This document shows positions 52,131 through 64,000 of a stretch of DNA of 64,000 nucleotides, piece after piece. The DNA is from Varroa destructor (lineage: Eukaryota; Arthropoda; Arachnida; Mesostigmata; Varroidae). The notes beneath the pieces are model-generated. The model saw only the letters and a program-made list of their open reading frames with translations, made no database searches and was not told where the DNA came from. The position numbers were made by a program, and so were the translations under genes. The number at the start of each line of letters is the position of its first letter. The first letter of the stretch is position 1. The stretch spans positions 8,775,959 to 8,839,958 of the forward strand of contig NW_019211455.1 in assembly GCF_002443255.2 (NCBI RefSeq). Reading direction: 5' to 3'.

Positions 52131-55100
52131 CCGACTGACCGCAAGAAGATATTTTTCCTTTTGTCTGTGGCAAGTTTTAGGAACCTCGTTCAAGCGTAAT
52201 ATATAGCGTAACATACTAGCAGGTGTAGACACCTCTATACAGCATCGGTCGACGGTTACCTAAATACACTACGAGTAATTAAGAATCTGGCTTATTCAGC
52301 CATCTCTAGCTGGATACCTTGATTTGGTTCGCTTCATTTAGAGACAGACTGGAACACTATCCGTATAATTTTTAATACGAAAATGGATTTTATTTCGGAA
52401 ATCACGAAGAAACTGTGAAATTGTTTGATCCTAAACGAACAAAAGGCTCATTACCGACGTCCTGTTTCGGTCCTAATTTTCTAATCGACTCGTTTCGATA
52501 CATTTAAGCAACAAACAAATCTGCTTTAACCTATAGTTTGTTTTAAGGTGAACATGAGCAGTCATATTTACAGAACCGTTCGCTGTGTATATCTCTAAGG
52601 CGATATTGATCAATAAATACTGGGCGGCACTTTTGGGAGTCGAGAGGAACCGAACGTGCGGGTCATTACGATACAATCACGTAACGACAGGAAAAATGCT
52701 TTTAATACCCCTTCAGCTTTTTGAGCGGGTATACATAGGTTTCGACAGATCTCTGCGGCAGTGGTGAAGCAGGTCGAGCTCCGGAAGCGTGCGGAAGCCC
52801 ACGCTAATACAAGTATTTGACAGCTTGTGTTCTAAGCGCGACGTGCCCAAAGCTACCTGAGGGAGCTAACTAGAGACTGGTAGAAATACTTGGCACAAGA
52901 AGTGATGACTTCATAGATTGCTCTATCAGATCGCCTAGTGGGGCGGCTGTCAACAATGCGTGGGGCGTCGTTGCCGTCTGCCGAGCCAGTCTGCCTAAAC
53001 AGGATAAAAATAAGAACCAAAACTGTCGTCGTATCCACTTACGGGAACATAAGGATTATCGCAAACAACTTTACCACTATAGATACTACACATCGGCGCG
53101 TTTTGATTAGCTTATGTTGTATCCGTTCTGTGGCGATAGGACAAGATTCTAAGGGATAACGGACCAACCATGAAATTCGCCGAATTTATGCCGTGAAGGC
53201 CTAAAAAAGACATCCCAATGTTACTTAAATTATAATAACTTAAAAAAACCCAGTATCGGATAGATAACGTAAACTGGATTAAAACTTGTTTATTACTGAC
53301 TAAATGCAATTAGTAATTGATGCGATAATCTCCCTAGAAACGTCTAATACCTTATAAAGTTTTCACGTCAAGCTGTTTCGCAAACTAAGTAAGCTAAAAA
53401 GCATATCTTTTTTCATTTGTAACTTATTACAGCCACCGGCTTCTTGCTGTATACCTATTAGTTTTCACTAAAGTAAAATTGTAGTAATCGATTTCCGCTT
53501 GACAAGTTGCTAGTTCTCTAAATAAATGAACATAAAAATAAAATTGTCGAAAGGACACGCCTTAAGACAATAGCGCCATGTCTCGATTATTGTCTTCGTT
53601 ACACATGGTAAATCTGCTACCAGTGGTAAGCGGCAGTATGGACCATGCGCGATATTCAATAACTGTGAAACGTTTTGCCGCGTTCGAGGGTGGCCTTCGA
53701 TATAAGCCTCTTAGGTGAAAATGCGTAAGGCCGGCTAAGCGCTATCTCCGATCTGCAGAACTGTAATAGGCACCCCGACGCATCTGAGCGGGGGGAGTGA
53801 AACGCAGACGAGTTTTTGCTCGAGCTTTTTTGGGGTATTTTCTTTGCCATGGGGCAAAGAATTATTCCATAAAGAAGCCTTCGTGGAGAGGCGGGAGGGA
53901 GGTGTAGGCAGGGGAGAAGCCGGGCAATAAAACAGCTTGTTTCGTTAACTTGTGGAAGACCCTCACGAAAAAACGTTGTTCTGCAGTCGCTCCATGGTGA
54001 ATTTACTTTGACCGTACGCAGAAGACGTCTGAATTCAAATGCTCTCATATGCATCCTACATATCAATACATATACCGATACATACAATACAATTCCACGA
54101 AAAATTACCGAGACATATGTATATTTGGTAAAATTCACGTAGCCAAAGAATATTGTCAAATGCCGCGACACGTTTCAAGCGCAGAAGAAACTGTTGGCAG
54201 CAACGCATTTTTCTGTTTACGTCAAAATATCTACACATGCGTAAAAATCTTGATAATCACTTTTTTTAATTAAAAAATGCACCTTTTCAACTGCAACAAG
54301 AAAAAAACATATTATTTATGTAACTTATATCCCTTCTATGGTTTATCGGGGCCCCTGCGCACTTAATTTTTTGAAGCGTTCCTTCACTATAGGTTTACAT
54401 AGACACCTTTCGGCTACGGTTGTACCAGGTATTAAGATGGTAAAAATATTTCCGTTTTGTGGGATTCGTCAGCGTTCTATAGGTGTTTCATCTCACAACA
54501 CAGAGCGCCCCGATTTTAAGATTTACTGAAATAATAGATAAAAATTATTATCCATATGTAGCAGCGAGTATTTAAATAAAACGCTTTTCAACGATCGAAA
54601 CGAATCAAGCGGGATAATTTAAAATGAATAGCAACACTTCAAGAAATCGAGTACGAAACTCACAGGCCCGCTACTATTTATAGATGGCCGTGAGACGGAT
54701 GTGACAAATTGGATAATATTTACTTACCAGCAGACTATATTAAGCAAGTTTACTTAATGATATCTGAACTCGACGAAAAATCGATTTGTATAAGAAAAAG
54801 ACTATTTACAAATGTTACTACTTCATCACGACAACACCCAGACCTAGTAACTAATCCTATGTTGTATAGTGACGTTATTAATTTAAAAATGATATTGCAC
54901 GCTATAATCAGTCTAAGTAAATTACTTTATTTGGATTACTTAGAAAGCCCTGCACGTATTTATTGTCAGTTTTACGTGCGCCCGTCTATACGGTAAAAGC
55001 GTACTTCTAGTCAATGGCAGACTCAGTTGTTCGCTCACCTAACTGCTGTGATATATTTATTATGTGACGAGCTATAATCCAAACGTGGCGTTTTGATTAT

Positions 55101-55164
55101 ACTATTGTTTTAAACTTACATATAATAACAGTAAAATCAGCCCTATAATTACCACTATCACGAG
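52131..55164. other. no supported gene
   Basis: Mostly AT-rich. The 171-codon minus frame at 53656-54171 and the 95-codon plus frame at 54709-54996 show no family features. It forms the downstream flank of the minus-strand gene. Confidence 0.5.
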
Positions 55165-55170
55165 TTTATT
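55165..55170 (-). terminator. polyadenylation signal (AATAAA on the minus strand)
   Basis: TTTATT on the plus strand, about 50 bases past the minus-strand stop at 55218. It supports the frame above as the real 3' end of a gene. Confidence 0.6.
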
Positions 55171-55217
55171 CCAATGGCATAACCAGATCGAAAGAGCACA
55201 GATGGTCATAAATAAAT

Positions 55218-56148
55218 CTAGCTGTGATCTAGCAATGAGTCACCATCATACAATAGCTGTGTTCCTCTGGGGTCTTCACCCATGGCCTCTTGGTGTTGTT
55301 GACCGAAGTACACAGAGCTGTCCGTTTGAAACTCGGTAAATGCTTGATTAGCGTCGCTATAATCGTGCAAGGTTAGGCAACCTTCTTGGATCGGGTGATA
55401 TCCAGACAATATGCCCGGGTCATCCAAGTCGCTTATACCAAGTTCACTGGCACCTTGTACCTGAGGATTCGCTACGAATGAAGAAGCGTCAAGTTCTAAA
55501 ACAGCTGTTACTTTATAATCTACCATCATGCCTGAACTACTTTCCTGTGGCTGCTTTTGTGTAGAAACTGATTGTAGTTCACACTGTGGCGACGTTACCA
55601 AGAAATAAACTTTTCCAGCCTCTTTATTAACGACAGACGTTTGCGCATTGATCGAGCCGAGCGAATCGTCTGCGGGCGTTGAAGCAAAAAATCCGTGTAT
55701 CTCCAGTAATCGAGAGTTCATTTGTTCAGACCCTTGGGGGGACCTGCTATTTGTTTGGGGTGTCGTCGCTTCGCGTTTTCCAAGGCAACTCTCGTTTGGA
55801 GGTGGACACCAAGCACGTCCTCTTCGACCGTTCTTCGGATTCCTCATGTTTCCGATTTCTAATGGAAAATAATCTTTCCGTCCGTTTGTGGAAGACGAAA
55901 CACATGATTCGTGCGTCTCATTTGTAGCAAAACTGATTTCTTCTGTGTCTAAAGGTTCTTCTTGAGGCAATTGAAGGACATTTTTAATATACTCATCTAA
56001 TTTAGATGCTAAACTGCTAGCTTCTTTTGTGCACCTCGTTCTCATTGTATGAGAGTAGTTGTTGCTCAAAGTAGTAGATCTCGATCGCCAGAAACGAGAA
56101 TTGAATCGAGACAAGATTATCGGCGCAACAGGCAGCTTCCGGCGAGCC
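55218..56148 (-). CDS. 3'-terminal coding exon of an unrecognised acidic, Ser/Gln-rich protein
   Basis: The longest open frame of the window (342 codons from a TTG/ATG-type start at 56246). A good acceptor, ACATGTTTCAG, ends at 56149, so the real exon probably begins at 56148 with one base of a split codon and encodes 309 residues to TAG. The start is basic (ARRKLP, then RFWRSRS). A short helix-like segment (ASKLDEYIKNVLQLPQEEP) follows, then a long polar region, and an acidic end rich in Asp, Gly and Tyr that stops at LLDHS. No catalytic or membrane features are seen. The composition resembles a transcription factor activation region; ELGIS plus a later YSD faintly recalls the C-terminus of XBP1, but no bZIP exon or IRE1-type splice loop was found, so identity is unproven. 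Upstream exons should lie above 56150. Confidence 0.6.
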
Positions 56149-58675
56149 CTGAAACATGTGACGATGCAGATGAGTTGCCGTTTTATTATTTTACCAAAAC
56201 TGCATGTCCTAAAAATACGTTTAATGCAACCCAGCTTGCCAGCCATTTGTCACTTCTCAGTGTATTTTCGAAATGATCTTTATGTGTTACGGTATTCAAT
56301 TACTATCGGCAAACTCGCATACACGCAGGTTGATTCATCACTCACTTCTCCGGTCCTCAATAGTCCGACAATTACCTTCTCGTCAACAGAAAGACTGAAT
56401 GAAACGGATCAAAATCTAAATCTACCCTTACGCACGAACGAAAATTTCTCTCATAAGAAAAAAAGGCCCAAAAAAAGTATCTCTTTGGATAGACTGGTTA
56501 CAATTTTTGCTGCTACTTTATATAATAAAAGCCGATTAAAATGATAGTACATCTTAAAGCACAGCCGTGATCTTGACCACAGCCATCGTTCTTCCAGTAA
56601 CTTCGGTGTGAGAGGGACTGTTCTTATTTAGTGGGGTCTTGCAACGTCGGACGGTTGCCGCTAAACGGCCAGAGCTAATCTTTAACAGATGTTTCGGCTG
56701 AGTTGTATCAGTATGATAATTCTATTATTTTTAGGTGTTACTATTGTCGAGGCATGAGGTCGTCAATTCAATGAAATGACGGATATTTGGATGATAGGGG
56801 TGGCGCCTAAAAGTATTCGCAGATGCATCGTAAAAAGATTCGCAGTCGCAGAAACGAATGGCCATGTCCACTAAATCTATGACACCATAGTGATTGCTTC
56901 AAGCAGGCGAGATGAAAACATATGCAGGCTTAACGGAGAAAGAAAACAATACAGAAACGACTAAAGTGACATACATTTAGAAGTTGTATCCAATAATATT
57001 TGAACGGGTGGCCAGACAATTATTTGTTGACAGGCGCTGCGGAGATGTTCATGGCGGTATGCGACATCCAAGACTGTCAATCGTATCTGTCCACGGACCG
57101 TAAACGGCAACGAAGCGGCTTGCGAAGGGTTCGATGCATGGCGCAATATGTGCAATTGTATTGGATAAACGCAGACCTTGCTTGAAACTCGATTCTTAAA
57201 ATTTGTGCAAGTGTCACGATCCGAAACGGAACCGAAACTATTTTGCCGGTCGACACTGACCAGACACGCCCAACCCAGCATCTCTCTGCACAAACAAGTG
57301 CAGTTTCAGCCATCGAGATTTTGTATCCTACTTCATTTCCACATTAGTCCAGCAAATATCTAGATCTGCCTTGCGATGCAATAGAACATTGTTCAACTGA
57401 TCATAAACAGAGGAACTAATTGATGTACGGATTCTTAGCAAAAGGTCACCGATCAGTACGCTGAAAAGCCTGGTGTAATCTTGATAATCGTAATAATTCA
57501 GAGGCAATCGCGTCCACTCCTTATTTTCTGTATATACAAACTCGTATTTTCATTGCTTTTCGTGCCGTCGTGGCGACATGAGCGGTGCACACTGCATATA
57601 CAAACGTGAACTCGGGCCTTCATTTTTTTTTTCTTCATTTCGCATAACAACACAATGGTTAAAAAAGAAAACGAAAAAAAGACGATCACGTGCTAAATTT
57701 TTGCCGCTATTCTAAACTAAATCTTCGAGTGAATTTGGATTTTCTGCCAGAATAGCAACATTTTTTTTGTATAGACGAAGGTAGTGGCATAACTAAGCCT
57801 AATTTACCTGTCATTTTCTATATGAAGTTATTGAACCGTAACGCAAAAAAATACCACAATAGCACTTACGGGTAGCATTTGATTTCCCGTTATCATCCCG
57901 TTTATCATCGATCCCGTTAATCGAATTTCTAAAATATGAACCGTACCAGAGCTCTCCTGCGTAACCATAACATAGTAACTGATTTTAATTAGCTAAAAAT
58001 TAACAAGAACAGATTTAATGAAGGCAAATAGAGAAATCTAGTGCTAGATAGTGCGGTTCATCTGTTGTTTGAGAGACTGTTGTCAGAGACTGAATCATGT
58101 TTTTCTCAACCTTCGGCTGAACCTCATATCGTTCCGAAGTTAAAAGCAATCGAAATAAATAACGCACAACCATAACGAACAGATGGCAGGCTAGGATGAA
58201 TAACAGGTAAACACAAGTGGCGTAGGTGGTGTACCGCTCTTCAATATCTAGGCATTTTACTCTTCACCACAGAAACTATGCAGATAGGTAGGTATTTTTT
58301 GGCATATAGACATTGTGGCAGGCTACTAACGGCATACGTATTTATCATTATTCAACTTTAAGAGGACGAGCAATCACTGACTTGAAGACGGTCGAACGTT
58401 TTACCCATTGAAATGATTTAGGCGGTTAGCATTAGAGTGAATCTCATTGCACTGATACACTTCTGTATTTCTGAATGGAGAAAACCTGGAATTATATATA
58501 ACTGTAGTTTGCCTCTACGTATATGTGCAGGGAGTAATAAACGATCCCTCGCTCGGTAACATTTTTGGTTACTTATGCTTGTGATTAGTATTTGAACCCA
58601 TATTGAACGTGTTAAAATCCGTATAGGCAAATTGTCTTATTGTTTGAGCCATATATTTCGTTCGCAGAGGTAGAC

Positions 58676-58698
58676 AATGGTGATTTGATATCACCATT
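58676..58698. repeat. short perfect inverted repeat (8-bp arms)
   Basis: AATGGTGA at 58676-58683 and TCACCATT at 58691-58698 with a 7-base loop. Short enough to arise by chance. Confidence 0.5.
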
Positions 58699-59407
58699 TA
58701 GCATCATGCCAGTGTTACGCGTGTGCGGCAGAACACTGTCCTGAGAACTTACATGACGGTGCAATAAGTTTCAGCCAACTTCCACTGGTTTTGCACGAGC
58801 TGTTAATTTGTTTATCATGCCGCCATCCTATTGGAGACGAGCCCATCAACGTCAACAGGAGCCAACACTTTCAATGTAGAAACTGTTATCTCTCTTAGTT
58901 CGAACTTTTTCAAGATGTTACAGCCCTCTCCAGTTCATGCTCGCAAACGGAGCGCGCCTCTACGTATTCAGCCATACCCACTTTGGAGAATGTATAAGAC
59001 TTCTATTCATCGTGCTTAAACAATAAGAAAGTCATCGATGAATCTGACACCGACAAACGAATACTCTCAGAACTGCATAAAATTGCGCTGTCTATTGTAG
59101 CTTCCTTACTTTTTTTTTTTTTTTGTTTGGCGATATAGAACGGCAAAGGGGTGTCAGATCCTTGTTGCACGATTGTCAAACGTGAAATTTAACCCGAATC
59201 AATGTGCTCCCGAAAGGCGACTACGAGGCGACTAACCATGCACATGTTGGTAAAGTAAAACATTTTATGTTAGAGATATTTGGAAATTGGCACAATACTG
59301 TAGGGAATACGGAAGAGGCCCAGAAAAATCATTGAAATTCATAGACAATTCTAAAATACTACACGCTTCTATTACGCCCTCAATGGCTGCTGCCGTAAAT
59401 ACATGTG

Positions 59408-59432
59408 TATATATATATATATACATATATAT
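59408..59432. repeat. (TA)n microsatellite, interrupted
   Basis: TA repeat with one C interruption. Confidence 0.9.
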
Positions 59433-59622
59433 GAAAAGGTGCCACTATATGGAACACGGGTCGGAGCGAGACAATCAAATATTTTTTCTCCGTGTCAAGA
59501 GCCTCTATTGAACGATAGAGAAACAAAATAATCAGTTTGTTTTTCTCCTTCAGTTTCGCCTAGTTCGAAATAGTTCGAACCACATAGTATCAAAGTACGT
59601 CGTATTAATTTGGTAAATATAC

Positions 59623-59623
<1 letters not shown>

Positions 59624-59683
<60 letters not shown>
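59624..59683. repeat. (TA)n microsatellite, 60 bp
   Basis: Longest simple repeat of the window, about thirty TA units; it yields the artificial Tyr-Ile repeats in translated frames. Confidence 0.97.
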
Positions 59684-59686
<3 letters not shown>

Positions 59687-61316
59687 TACCACATGTTGCT
59701 GTTGCCAATGATGTCTCACATATGGTGGATTTTGAGAGAGACTTTGGCGACATATTTTACATATCAGTTCAAAACAGCATTGGCAATATATGTATCTCGC
59801 TGCGGACGATGACGATCATCATTTATCCCAAAAATCACTATAATTATATAGGTCCTAGCATAATCCAGCTTTGAAGGACAATGTACACATTACTGCCGCT
59901 TTTTTTCACTTATCGAAAACAAAATGCAGCTTATCGATGTACCGCAACGTAGGCCCAACAAAATCTGGCCTTATGCTGGATAGCAAAACGCTATGCAGAT
60001 TTATGCTAAACGAATTCTAACTTTTGACCTGTCTTACGTAGCAGTAAATTATTACAAAGCATCGTCTCTTCTAGTTGTAATCAGGGCCTTTTCTAAAAAA
60101 ATCTTTCTTTTTTACTTATTGATTTCTTCACATAAAACAATTAGTGGCCCATATGGTTTTATTGTTGGCCTTTCTAACCCTACTTTATGAGACTTCACAG
60201 GCCAACGAGATGCCTTTTACTGATATTTTCTCGACTACCAACAAAGTGCAATAAGCCGATTTAATCTACACAATAGAAGAGTATTTTATGAATCCACGGG
60301 TTTTGTTTCTGTTGTTTTCGACGATAGGATTAAATAAATTTTCATCCATACAGCCCTATCCTATATATGGTTATTCAACGAACAAATGTAGAGGGTGATT
60401 GAGATCAATTCTATCCGCGGATGAGTTAGTTTCTAAGCCACAAATACCAACATATTGTGTTGCGCCTATGGCGATGCCTACTGCTCGGTCCTCTGTTATC
60501 ACCTTTTTTTTTTTATTAGAAGAAACCCGATTCGAGCGTCGTCAGTTTTAATCTATAGATATTACTAAGTCGTGATAGCATAATCCTACCGGATCGAAGT
60601 AAATGTACGAAACGCAATTGAAATAGTTACTCTAAATGTCTTGATATTTGTGATGTGGATCTTACTATGTTGGTTTACGCTTGATCAGAGGTAAGGATTA
60701 GATAAAAATCTTTATTCCAGTAGGACGGAAACGAGTCGTAGTAGACGAATTTACAGTTTACAGTTATAACAAAAATCCTGCTTAATGGCTAGATAATACA
60801 CTACATGTCAAACGATTTAAACATATTGAATGTGACCCTTCCGAAAATGCATCTGCTTTTTTCTAAATTTTGTCTAATAATCTAATCTAATTTTTCTAAA
60901 TTTTGAAAAAAAAAAAAAAACAATGTTACATAACATATAATCGTCAGCTCAACGAAATGTGTCAACGAATTTTTTTGTTAACGTCGCCCTCGTAGACAAC
61001 ATATTGCGCCCAGCCCCTTACAGCTACAAATGTAGCGCAAATATAAACATGCAAAACACATAGGTGCTATTTAAATGTATTAAATAGTTCTGGGTAAAAC
61101 CTTTCACCATCATACAACACAAAGAAGTCCTCAGAAACAGTTTAAAGCCTACCTGTCTTACGTTATCAAATTACCCATTTCTCATATGATAAACAACTTC
61201 TAACTAGATAATTATCACCTAATCATATGAGTGTGAGAAACACAAAAATGTTCTAGCTACAAACGAACCCAGTACAATGTTTCTATACAAATACCCTATT
61301 TAGATTTGTCTGCCAA

Positions 61317-62363
61317 GAGCGGCGACACTGTCTGCCCTCTCCTCACTCGCTCCGACCGCCCCGCGAGGTCCGCATGTAAATAAAAATACGTTCACCCATC
61401 TAATGTTCCTGCGCTTTGCAGTCGTTGCCACCAGTGCTGCGGCGAGGCCTTCCGTAGAGACAGCTTATTGTCGGCGCGCCACATAGAATACACCGCTGTG
61501 GCAGAAAGGCAGCAGCTATTATCTGGCGCCTCGGCGACAGTCTAATCCCTATTAACAATCACTGGGCCGGTGCTTGGCTAACGCTTGCTTATTCAACTGA
61601 TTGTTGTTGACCTCTGCTAACTTCAGCGGTTATCGCTAGCCACTTAGCCCATTATTTGGTGGGGCGTATCTTCAGTTAACACAGTAGTAGCAGGCGCAAG
61701 TTGCAATTACTAAGTTAGTGGTTTGATTCTCGCGCTAAACTAAGCCGCCAGACAGGTAACACGAAAACGAGCTGGGGTAACGGGGGTGTTTCTACCCAGC
61801 TATTAAAACGCTCTGTGTGGTGCTGATTGCGGATTTTGCTGGTGGAAAGATCTCTTTTGCACAATGTGTGCTCTATGTTTGCGAGAGAGTTGATCAAGGA
61901 GACGACGATAACGAAGACAGTGGCGCTCCGTATCAGACGTGCGTGAATGTGGGCGAGACGGGTTAGATTTATTATAGGTTTACTACCTGTCCTTTCGCTA
62001 ACAAATGGTACACATAACTGGTCTATGTACATTGCTGGTTTAGAATTTTAATTGTAATCTAGCTAACATCGCCGCCATTAGCTCGAGTACAGCAATTGCG
62101 ATAGCTGGTCGAGCAACTCGATGCGATTTGAGTGGAGCACAACCTTGCGGAGAAGGCTGTTGTCGTAGTGAGAGTGTTGGTAATCCTCGTTTATGATGAA
62201 TTTGCTCGTCTGTGGTGTCTCGATATAGAGTTAATAGCGTAATTGTGTCGCCGTTGTTGCTGAGCGGTTCCTGTTGACTGCCGTAAGCGATCTCGTGAAT
62301 GCCACAACTATTATTATCAACCCCTCTTGGCTCTCCATCAACAACAAACACCAGCAGTGAACA
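61317..62363 (+). promoter_or_regulatory. GC-rich promoter / 5' UTR region of the right-edge gene
   Basis: After 5 kb of AT-rich sequence the composition shifts to CpG-containing DNA at about 61320 and stays so to the candidate start codon at 62364. There are no good TATA boxes and no supported coding frame; minus-strand frames at 61715-62351 look like chance. It probably holds the promoter and untranslated first exon. Confidence 0.35.
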
Positions 62364-62400
62364 ATGAATGGCGGCGAGAAAGATTCGCTGGATGATTCGG
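62364..62400 (+). CDS. first coding exon of a gene running off the right edge
   Basis: ATG in the context AACAATGA followed by twelve codons (MNGGEKDSLDDS) and one base, then a perfect GTAAGT donor. It sits at the end of a GC-rich, CpG-containing stretch without AT runs, as expected of a 5' UTR. The peptide is acidic and hydrophilic. Product not recognised. Confidence 0.55.
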
Positions 62401-62580
62401 GTAAGTTCGTATTTTGCATGTAGTCTATTTCGTTTCTAAGACGACAACTCCTACTGGACCACTGCTTGTAGTATTTGCCTAATAGAATTAAGGTATCGCG
62501 CCTTAACTGCTTCTACCTTTGCCTGACCATGCTCGATGAAGCATTGCTCATGGCGCACATGCACTAAATCCGGCGGTACG

Positions 62581-62597
62581 TCTCTCTCTCTCTCTCT
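62581..62597. repeat. (TC)n microsatellite
   Basis: About eight TC units within the first intron of the right-edge gene. Confidence 0.9.
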
Positions 62598-63361
62598 ATG
62601 TCTTGCCATTTTCTGCTGCTATACGCTAGCCCGTTTCGATCGGGAAGACTAGGAGAGGGGTGACAGTTCTGTTACGGTTGATGATGTGTCGTTGCTATTG
62701 TTTATATTGAAAGCATCGTCATAACCGGTTAGTAGGCTGTACCTATCCATATGTATAGAGCATCTACCGAATTTATGTTGTTTCATTGAGGCGTTGCGGC
62801 CGTTTTGGCCAGTGTTCCCGCCGTAACGCCATGGGTCGGTAATATTGTAGTGTGACATCGGAAGGTAATAGGCGGGCAGTTCAATTAGCTAACGTAATCG
62901 TGCTAACCAATAAGAAAGTGTTCGATGCTTTGTCAGTTACCTGTATAACAGATATTCTATGTGTGGTTAATTAGATTTCTGGTCCGATGGCGTGCGCGAA
63001 GAACACCTCTTGATTCGGAGGCATTGTGCGCATGCCCAATGTACGATAGAATGTGTGAACTCTGTGATTTCATGAGAACGATTTTATACCTAAGTATCAT
63101 CGACATACTCCGCTAACAACACCTACACCGTCTGCCCATCAGAAGCATCAATCTCATTAGGCGAACGTAGAAAAACACCTGCCAATGCGTTATTCATAGG
63201 TGCATGCGTGCTTGTCTGGATGTTGACTCCGGACATCAGCTGATCAGTCGGCGCGTGTCATTGCCCATTCATTCATACCCAAGTTTAGATTTGGTATAGC
63301 TGCAAAGATCTGCAGCAGCTGAACCGACCTCCTCCTACCCGTTATTTCTGACAGTAAACAG

Positions 63362-63424
63362 AGGAGATGAGGTATTTGAGAAGCTTCCACGACGATGATG
63401 ATTGTATCTCTCTAGACGACGATT
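63362..63424 (+). CDS. second coding exon of the right-edge gene
   Basis: 63 bases between GTAAACAG and GTAAGT, phase 1 at both ends. It joins the first exon in frame to read EEMRYLRSFHDDDDCISLDDD after DDS. The acidic run continues the composition of exon 1, which supports the join. A nearer upstream AG (63353-63354) would put a stop before the donor. No known domain is seen. Confidence 0.5.
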
Positions 63425-63708
63425 GTAAGTTTACCGTATTTTCATTGACGTTGTGCTAGTGATGCCTGTGTGGTTTATAGTTTGGGGAGTATGCGAACAA
63501 GAAGTGCTATCGGTGAGGTAGTTGTACAGGGGCAGTGATTTGATAGCATTTGTTGTTGTAGCGATTAGCCTGAATGGAAAATAAAAACTGCTATGGCTGC
63601 TACTTGAAAAGGTGCTCCGCAAGAAGCGTGCAATACGGTCTTAAATTGAAATATTATTTGGCTTGAGGTTGCACTGACAAAACGATGTTTTTTTTGTGCG
63701 TATTCCAG

Positions 63709-63823
63709 CTCTTAGCATTTGGACGCCATGGTTTACTGTGATGCTAAAGTACCAGATTAACGTTGCTCTAAACATAAAATCTCTTCATTTTACCTCGTGC
63801 ATCGAGAAAGTACATCATTATGT
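63709..63823 (+). CDS. probable third exon of the right-edge gene, 3' limit unclear
   Basis: The acceptor GTATTCCAG ends at 63708 and the following frame is in phase with exon 2: a split Ser, then LSIWTPWFTVMLKYQINVAL. It stays open to a TAA near 63823. Possible donors are GTTTAC at 63731 and GTACCA at 63749, none strong. The Trp/Phe-rich segment could lead into a membrane helix. The end given is the last possible base of the frame, not an observed splice site. Confidence 0.3.
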
Positions 63824-64000
63824 CTAAATGCGTTTTACTTATTCGAAGGTTGATGGCGGGAGCGCCGGATATAGCACTCAAATGTTGCAGGAATATACAC
63901 TGGCTTCTCGTAAGCCTTAAGATTGACGACGTTTTTCGTCAAATCGAAACTTATTATCCAACGGAAACTTAAAGTTATCGAAAACCAAATTCGCCGAATA

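Larger units (their letters stand above)
56149..61316. other. AT-rich flank, possibly intron of the minus-strand gene
   Basis: Upstream exons of the minus-strand gene should lie here or beyond, but none could be identified. Otherwise it holds A/T runs and two AT microsatellites. Two overlapping frames near 58831-59019 and a minus-strand ATG near 58980 are not supported. Confidence 0.45.

Noticed and set aside
53656..54171. 171-codon minus-strand open frame
   Set aside because: No family features and no gene signals nearby.
56059..56544. 161-codon plus-strand open frame overlapping the minus-strand exon
   Set aside because: Partly the antisense shadow of the minus-strand frame, the rest AT-rich; the minus-strand gene has the acceptor and polyadenylation evidence.
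59495..59753. minus-strand frames with Tyr-Ile repeats
   Set aside because: They are translations of the (TA)n microsatellite.
61690..61740. tRNA B-box-like GGTTTGATTCTC
   Set aside because: The cloverleaf does not close and the A box is poor; at most a SINE remnant.

Overview
This is eukaryotic, intron-rich DNA, most likely from an arthropod. GT-AG introns of about 0.2 to 3.6 kb, AATAAA polyadenylation signals, TA/TC/TTTC microsatellites, a short inverted-repeat transposon relic and a 100-base run of N (an assembly gap) all point that way. A mite or other chelicerate would fit, but that is inference and not proven by anything here. There is no operon structure, no ribosome-binding site and no CRISPR array.

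One gene can be rebuilt completely. On the + strand from 22805 to 36282, fourteen coding exons join in consistent phase to give an 817-residue protein: signal peptide, NRF (nose resistant to fluoxetine) domain, multi-pass acyltransferase-3 region and a basic tail. It is a member of the nrf-6-like family of membrane acyltransferase-like proteins. All thirteen introns are GT-AG, the summed coding length is 2454 bases including the stop, and a polyadenylation signal lies about 190 bases past the stop codon.

Two other genes are seen in part. On the - strand a 3'-terminal exon (56148 down to 55218, 309 residues, acidic and Ser/Gln-rich) is followed by an AATAAA signal; I do not recognise the product and found no upstream exons. 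At the right edge, on the + strand, a short first coding exon (62364-62400, good start context, GTAAGT donor) and a 63-base second exon (63362-63424) encode an acidic N-terminus of a gene that runs off the window; a third exon starting at 63709 fits in phase.

Layout: 1-22 kb is mostly non-coding, with a 180-bp inverted-repeat element beside the gap at 1.8-2.1 kb, a GC-rich promoter-like block at 13.1-14.4 kb and a possible decayed retroelement near 21 kb. 22.8-36.5 kb is the NRF gene. 36.5-55 kb has no convincing gene but holds several GC-rich blocks (37.6-41.7, 44.5-45.4 and 49.5-52.1 kb) that may be promoters or untranslated exons of neighbouring genes. 55.2-56.1 kb is the minus-strand terminal exon. 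56.2-61.3 kb is AT-rich and empty apart from microsatellites. 61.3-64 kb is the GC-rich 5' end of the right-edge gene. Most open frames of 60 to 170 codons elsewhere look like chance frames.
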